DNA of 64,000 nucleotides, taken from assembly GCA_964474895.1 (NCBI GenBank), contig CAYYUK010000001.1, forward strand, positions 113,933 to 177,932, read 5' to 3'. Both the position numbers and the translations under genes were made by a program. Positions 60,984 through 64,000 of the stretch are shown in pieces. The notes under the pieces are model-generated. The model saw only the letters and a list, made by a program, of their open reading frames with translations. It ran no database searches and had not been told where the DNA came from. Numbering within the stretch: position 1 is the first letter of the stretch; each line of letters opens with the position of its first letter. This DNA is from CAYFNK01 sp964474895 (lineage in GTDB: Archaea; Nanobdellota; Nanobdellia; SCGC-AAA011-G17; PNOQ01).

Positions 60984-61057
60984 TGGGGCGAGAGGGATTT
61001 GAACCCTCGACACCTAGATCTTCAGTCTAGTGCTCTCCCAGGCTGAGCTACCGCCCC
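60984..61057 (-). tRNA. tRNA-Phe (anticodon GAA)
   Basis: 74-nt cloverleaf on the complementary strand: acceptor GGGGCGG/TCGCCCC-type, D arm with TAGCTCAGCCTGGGAGAGC, anticodon stem CTAGA/TCTAG with loop CTGAAGA (GAA), T arm GAGGG/CCCTC with TTCAAAT. Discriminator A; CCA not encoded; no intron. Confidence 0.94.
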
Positions 61058-61138
61058 ATCATGATTTTGTGGAGTTATCTTGGTTTTTAAGTATTTTGAT
61101 TAGAAAGTTTTAAATAAATTCTTCGGAGGTCTAAGCTT

Positions 61139-63505
61139 ATGAATTTACCCAAGAAATATGATTTCGAAGAATCTGAGAAAAAGTGGAAGTCTTATTGGGA
61201 AATGAATGGGATATACAAGTTTGATCCTAAAAGTAAGAAAAAGATTTATTCAGTAGATACACCCCCCCCATATGTTTCTGCATCTCATTTACACATCGGG
61301 CATGCAATGCATTATTCTCAGTTTGAATTTATTGCAAGATATAAACGTATGAAAAATTTTAATGTTTTTTTCCCAATGGGTTTTGATGATAATGGTTTAC
61401 CAACTGAGAAGTTTGTTGAAAATAAATACAAAATTGACAAATCGAAAACTACTAGAAAAGAATTTACAAAGCTTTGTTTGAAGGAAACTGCACTTGGAAT
61501 TAAAAATTATCGTGAATTGTGGAATTCTCTTGGAATGAGTGTTGATTGGAATTTAACTTATTCTACTATTGATCCTAGATCTGTTAAAGTTGCTCAAGAA
61601 TCATTTATTGATTTGTATAAAAAAGGATTCTTAGAAAGGAAAGATATTCCTATAATCTGGGATGTTAAATTGCAGACTACTTTGGCTCAAGCAGAGTTGG
61701 AGGATGTTGAAAAAGAATCTTATTTCAGTGAAGTGGTTTTTAAATCTGGAGAAGATGATTTAATTATTTCTACAACTAGACCAGAATTAATACCTGCTTG
61801 TGTTGCTCTATTTTACAATCCATCAGATAAGCGGTATAATAAGAAACTTAATGGAATGAAGGCCAAAGTTCCTTTATTTGATTATGAGATTCCTATTTTG
61901 GAAGATAAATCTGTTGAAGTTGGGAAGGGTACTGGCCTTATGATGGTTTGTACTTTTGGAGATAAGGAAGATATCGAGAAGTGGGCCAAATATAAACTCC
62001 CATTGAGAATAGTTATAACAAAAGATGGGAAGATGAATGACCTTGCTGGAAAATATGAAGGCTTGGGTTTGAAAGACGCAAGGAAGAAAATAGTTGAAGA
62101 TTTGAAAAAGAAATCTTTTTTGGTTAAGCAGGAGAGGATAATGCATGTTGTAAATGTTGGTGAACGTTCTGGTGCAGATGTCGAATTTTTGAAATCTCCC
62201 CAATGGGTAATTAATGTTTTGAAATACAAGAATGATTTGATTAAGCAAGCGGATAAAATTAATTGGTATCCAACTTTTATGAAATCTAGATATAAACACT
62301 GGGTTAAAAATTTGCATTGGGATTGGGTGATTTCCAGACAGAGATTTTATGGTGTTCCATTTCCAGTTTGGTATGAAAAGAAAACTGGAAAAGTTGTTTT
62401 ACCTAAGTTAAATGAGCTCCCTGTAGATCCAAGGGGCAGTTTCGTTCCGAAAGGATACAAGAAAAGTGATTTGGTTCCCGAAATGGATATAATGGATACT
62501 TGGATGACTTCTTCTTCAACTCCAAAAATAAATGATGCTTATGATAACAGTAAACTTTTGCCCATGTCTTTAAGACCACAAGCCCATGATATCATTAGAA
62601 CTTGGGCATTTTATACAATTGTTAAATCTTATTTTCATGAAAAAAATCTTCCTTGGAAAGATATTATAATTTCAGGTCATGGGTTGGATCCCGGTGGGAA
62701 GAAGATGAGTAAATCTAAGGGCAATTTTGTTGAGTCTTCTGATGTTGTAAAAAAATATGGTTCTGATGCTTTAAGATTTTGGGCTGCAGGTGCAAATTTA
62801 GGAAGAGACTTGCCGTATAGGGAAGATGATATTCTTACGGGTGTGAAAACTGTTACTAAACTTTGGAATGCTTCTAAATTTGCTTTGATGCATTTGGAAG
62901 ATTTTGATAATAAGAGAGTTAAGTTAACAGACCTAGATAAGGGAATACTTTCCAAGTTTAATTCCATTGTTAAGGAAAGCACAGAAGCATTTGAGAAATA
63001 TGAGTATTCTAAATCTAAGTTGTTAGTTGATGTTTTCTTTTGGAATATGTTTTGTGACAATTATTTGGAAATTGTTAAAGATAGATTATATAATCCAGAT
63101 AGAAGGGGTAATGAAGATAGGAAAAGTGCACAGTTTACTTTGTACTATTTATTGAATGGAATTTTGAAAATGTTTGCTCCTATTATGCCTTTTATTACTG
63201 AAGAAATTTATCAATTGTATTTTGCTAAAAAAGAAAAATTGAAAAGCATTCATGTTTCTTCTTGGCCAAAGTATAATAATAAATTGAATGATAAAGGTTC
63301 TGAAAAAGTTTTTGATAATTTTGTTAATGTTTTGAATAATGTTAGACAGCTAAAGGCTAAAGCAAATAAATCATTAAAAGAAGAGATAGGTTTAACTTTG
63401 AAAAGGGATGATTATAATATCTTGTTGAGCAGCATGGATGATTTGAAAGCAGTTTGTAATGCGAGAGATGTTAAAAAAAGAAATAAATTTGATGTAGAAT
63501 GGTAG
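61139..63505 (+). CDS. valS: Valyl-tRNA synthetase
   Basis: 788 aa class I enzyme, somewhat shorter than typical. HLHIGHAMH (HIGH at 52-55), CP1 editing domain with STTRPELIPACVALF, and GKKMSKSKGN near 520. The C-terminal anticodon domain is present but the terminal coiled coil appears reduced. A GGAGG site lies 11 bases upstream and a TTTTAAATAAA TATA at about 61108. It overlaps prf1 by 7 bases. Confidence 0.95.
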   Translation: MNLPKKYDFEESEKKWKSYWEMNGIYKFDPKSKKKIYSVDTPPPYVSASHLHIGHAMHYSQFEFIARYKRMKNFNVFFPMGFDDNGLPTEKFVENKYKIDKSKTTRKEFTKLCLKETALGIKNYRELWNSLGMSVDWNLTYSTIDPRSVKVAQESFIDLYKKGFLERKDIPIIWDVKLQTTLAQAELEDVEKESYFSEVVFKSGEDDLIISTTRPELIPACVALFYNPSDKRYNKKLNGMKAKVPLFDYEIPILEDKSVEVGKGTGLMMVCTFGDKEDIEKWAKYKLPLRIVITKDGKMNDLAGKYEGLGLKDARKKIVEDLKKKSFLVKQERIMHVVNVGERSGADVEFLKSPQWVINVLKYKNDLIKQADKINWYPTFMKSRYKHWVKNLHWDWVISRQRFYGVPFPVWYEKKTGKVVLPKLNELPVDPRGSFVPKGYKKSDLVPEMDIMDTWMTSSSTPKINDAYDNSKLLPMSLRPQAHDIIRTWAFYTIVKSYFHEKNLPWKDIIISGHGLDPGGKKMSKSKGNFVESSDVVKKYGSDALRFWAAGANLGRDLPYREDDILTGVKTVTKLWNASKFALMHLEDFDNKRVKLTDLDKGILSKFNSIVKESTEAFEKYEYSKSKLLVDVFFWNMFCDNYLEIVKDRLYNPDRRGNEDRKSAQFTLYYLLNGILKMFAPIMPFITEEIYQLYFAKKEKLKSIHVSSWPKYNNKLNDKGSEKVFDNFVNVLNNVRQLKAKANKSLKEEIGLTLKRDDYNILLSSMDDLKAVCNARDVKKRNKFDVEW

Positions 63506-64000
63506 ATGTTAAGAAAAGAAGAGAATTAAGGAAATTTGTTGAGCAATTAGCTGGCTACAGGGGAAGACATACTGAGTTGGTTACTGTTTACATTCCTGCA
63601 GGCTATGAATTGTTTAAGATAATCAATCATTTGAAAGAAGAACAAGGTACTGCATCTAATATTAAAGATAAAAGAACTAGGACTAATGTTATTGATTCTT
63701 TGGAGAAGATGATTAGACATTTGAGATTGTTTAAGAAAACTCCAGATAATGGTTTAGCTATTTTTTCTGGTAATGTAAGCGATAAGGAAAGTCAAATTAA
63801 GTTAGAAGTTTTTAGTGTCGAACCCCCTGAACCAATTAACATGAGATTGTATAGGTGTGATCAGACTTTTGTTGTGGATTTATTGAGAGATATGGTTACA
63901 CATAAGGAAACATATGGTTTATTGGTTGTCGATAGAAGGGAAGGTACTATTGGTTTGTTAAGGGGCTCTAGTGTTGTTGAGATTGCAAATCATACATCTG
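63499..64000 (+). CDS. prf1: Peptide chain release factor aRF1 (partial, cut by window end)
   Basis: The first 167 codons are in the window. The N-terminal stop-decoding domain is clear: GTASNIKD at residues 50-57 where NIKS is normal, and YRCDQTF (118-124), a good YxCxxxF motif. The change of NIKS to NIKD is notable. The GGQ domain lies beyond the window. Overlaps the valS stop, so probably co-transcribed. Confidence 0.94.
   Translation, partial: MVDVKKRRELRKFVEQLAGYRGRHTELVTVYIPAGYELFKIINHLKEEQGTASNIKDKRTRTNVIDSLEKMIRHLRLFKKTPDNGLAIFSGNVSDKESQIKLEVFSVEPPEPINMRLYRCDQTFVVDLLRDMVTHKETYGLLVVDRREGTIGLLRGSSVVEIANHTS

Noticed and set aside
63499..64000. Genetic code change suggested by NIKD in aRF1
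   Set aside because: TAA, TAG and TGA each terminate well-supported genes in the window (for example valS with TAG, nop10 with TGA, cdc6 with TAA) and no conserved gene contains an in-frame stop.
1..64000. Insertion sequences, prophage or toxin-antitoxin modules
   Set aside because: No transposase, integrase, terminal inverted repeats or recognisable toxin pair was seen on either strand.

Overview
The window is a compact, AT-rich archaeal chromosome segment (roughly one third G+C by eye). Archaeal hallmarks include Orc1/Cdc6, both subunits of DNA polymerase D, PAN, Hef, Hjc, RadA, GINS, class I lysyl-tRNA synthetase, Cbf5/Nop10, aIF2-alpha, aEF1-beta, aRF1, RNase Z, tRNA-splicing endonuclease and eukaryote-type ribosomal proteins S19e, S27e, L31e, L39e and L44e. 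Short intergenic gaps, many start/stop overlaps, small proteins and PRC-barrel proteins suggest a reduced DPANN lineage, most likely Pacearchaeota/Woesearchaeota-like. The lineage is inferred and was not tested against any database. UAA, UAG and UGA are all used as stops. Operon-leading genes look leaderless (TATA about 20-25 nt before ATG); internal genes have GGAGG or GGTGA sites and often TTG or GTG starts.

Layout. 1-2318: argS, a PRC-barrel protein and a small membrane protein, all leftward. 2319-2700: AT-rich intergenic region with ORB-like boxes, a candidate replication origin, followed rightward by overlapping cdc6, DP1 and DP2. 9186-16843: a TctA-like membrane protein, an OB-fold protein, pan, a 33-aa membrane ORF, thpR, an M64-like metallopeptidase, hef and a degenerate site-2-protease-like protein. 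16980-19853: a PRC-barrel protein, three tandem related membrane proteins and two opposed coiled-coil proteins. 19935-29327: a type IV pilus/secretion ATPase, a TadC/ArlJ-like platform protein, and ten short membrane-anchored proteins, eight of them with class III (prepilin) signal sequences. 29321-32048: RPA, a YdjM-like protein, an 80-aa conserved protein and radA. 32078-34606: HIT protein, tRNA-Arg, zinc ribbon, aEF1-beta, a prepilin peptidase and a small zincin. 34645-38851: four surface proteins, one pilin-like and two of them lipoproteins. 38873-43597: a leftward information-processing operon (GINS51, L44e, S27e, aIF2-alpha, Nop10, uracil-DNA glycosylase), then a phosphoglycerate-mutase-like protein, RNase Z and endA. 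43629-51373: unknown proteins, a RIO/Bud32-like kinase, large exported proteins, hjc and a histone-like protein. 51455-58293: lysS, cbf5, a TSP1-like surface protein, L31e/L39e/S19e, an LMW phosphatase and cysS. 58325-64000: an orphan pilin-like protein, a TolB-like repeat lipoprotein that looks bacterial, tRNA-Phe, valS and the start of prf1.

The most interesting system is the pilus/secretion-like assembly: ATPase, platform, many diverse pilin-like proteins (two of only 39 and 50 residues), a prepilin peptidase about 4 kb downstream, and unknown membrane and coiled-coil partners upstream. No complete archaellum set is visible. A second strong pattern is regulatory: four divergent gene pairs have start codons exactly 54 bp apart, each with one near-symmetric TATA element in the middle, which suggests shared bidirectional leaderless promoters.
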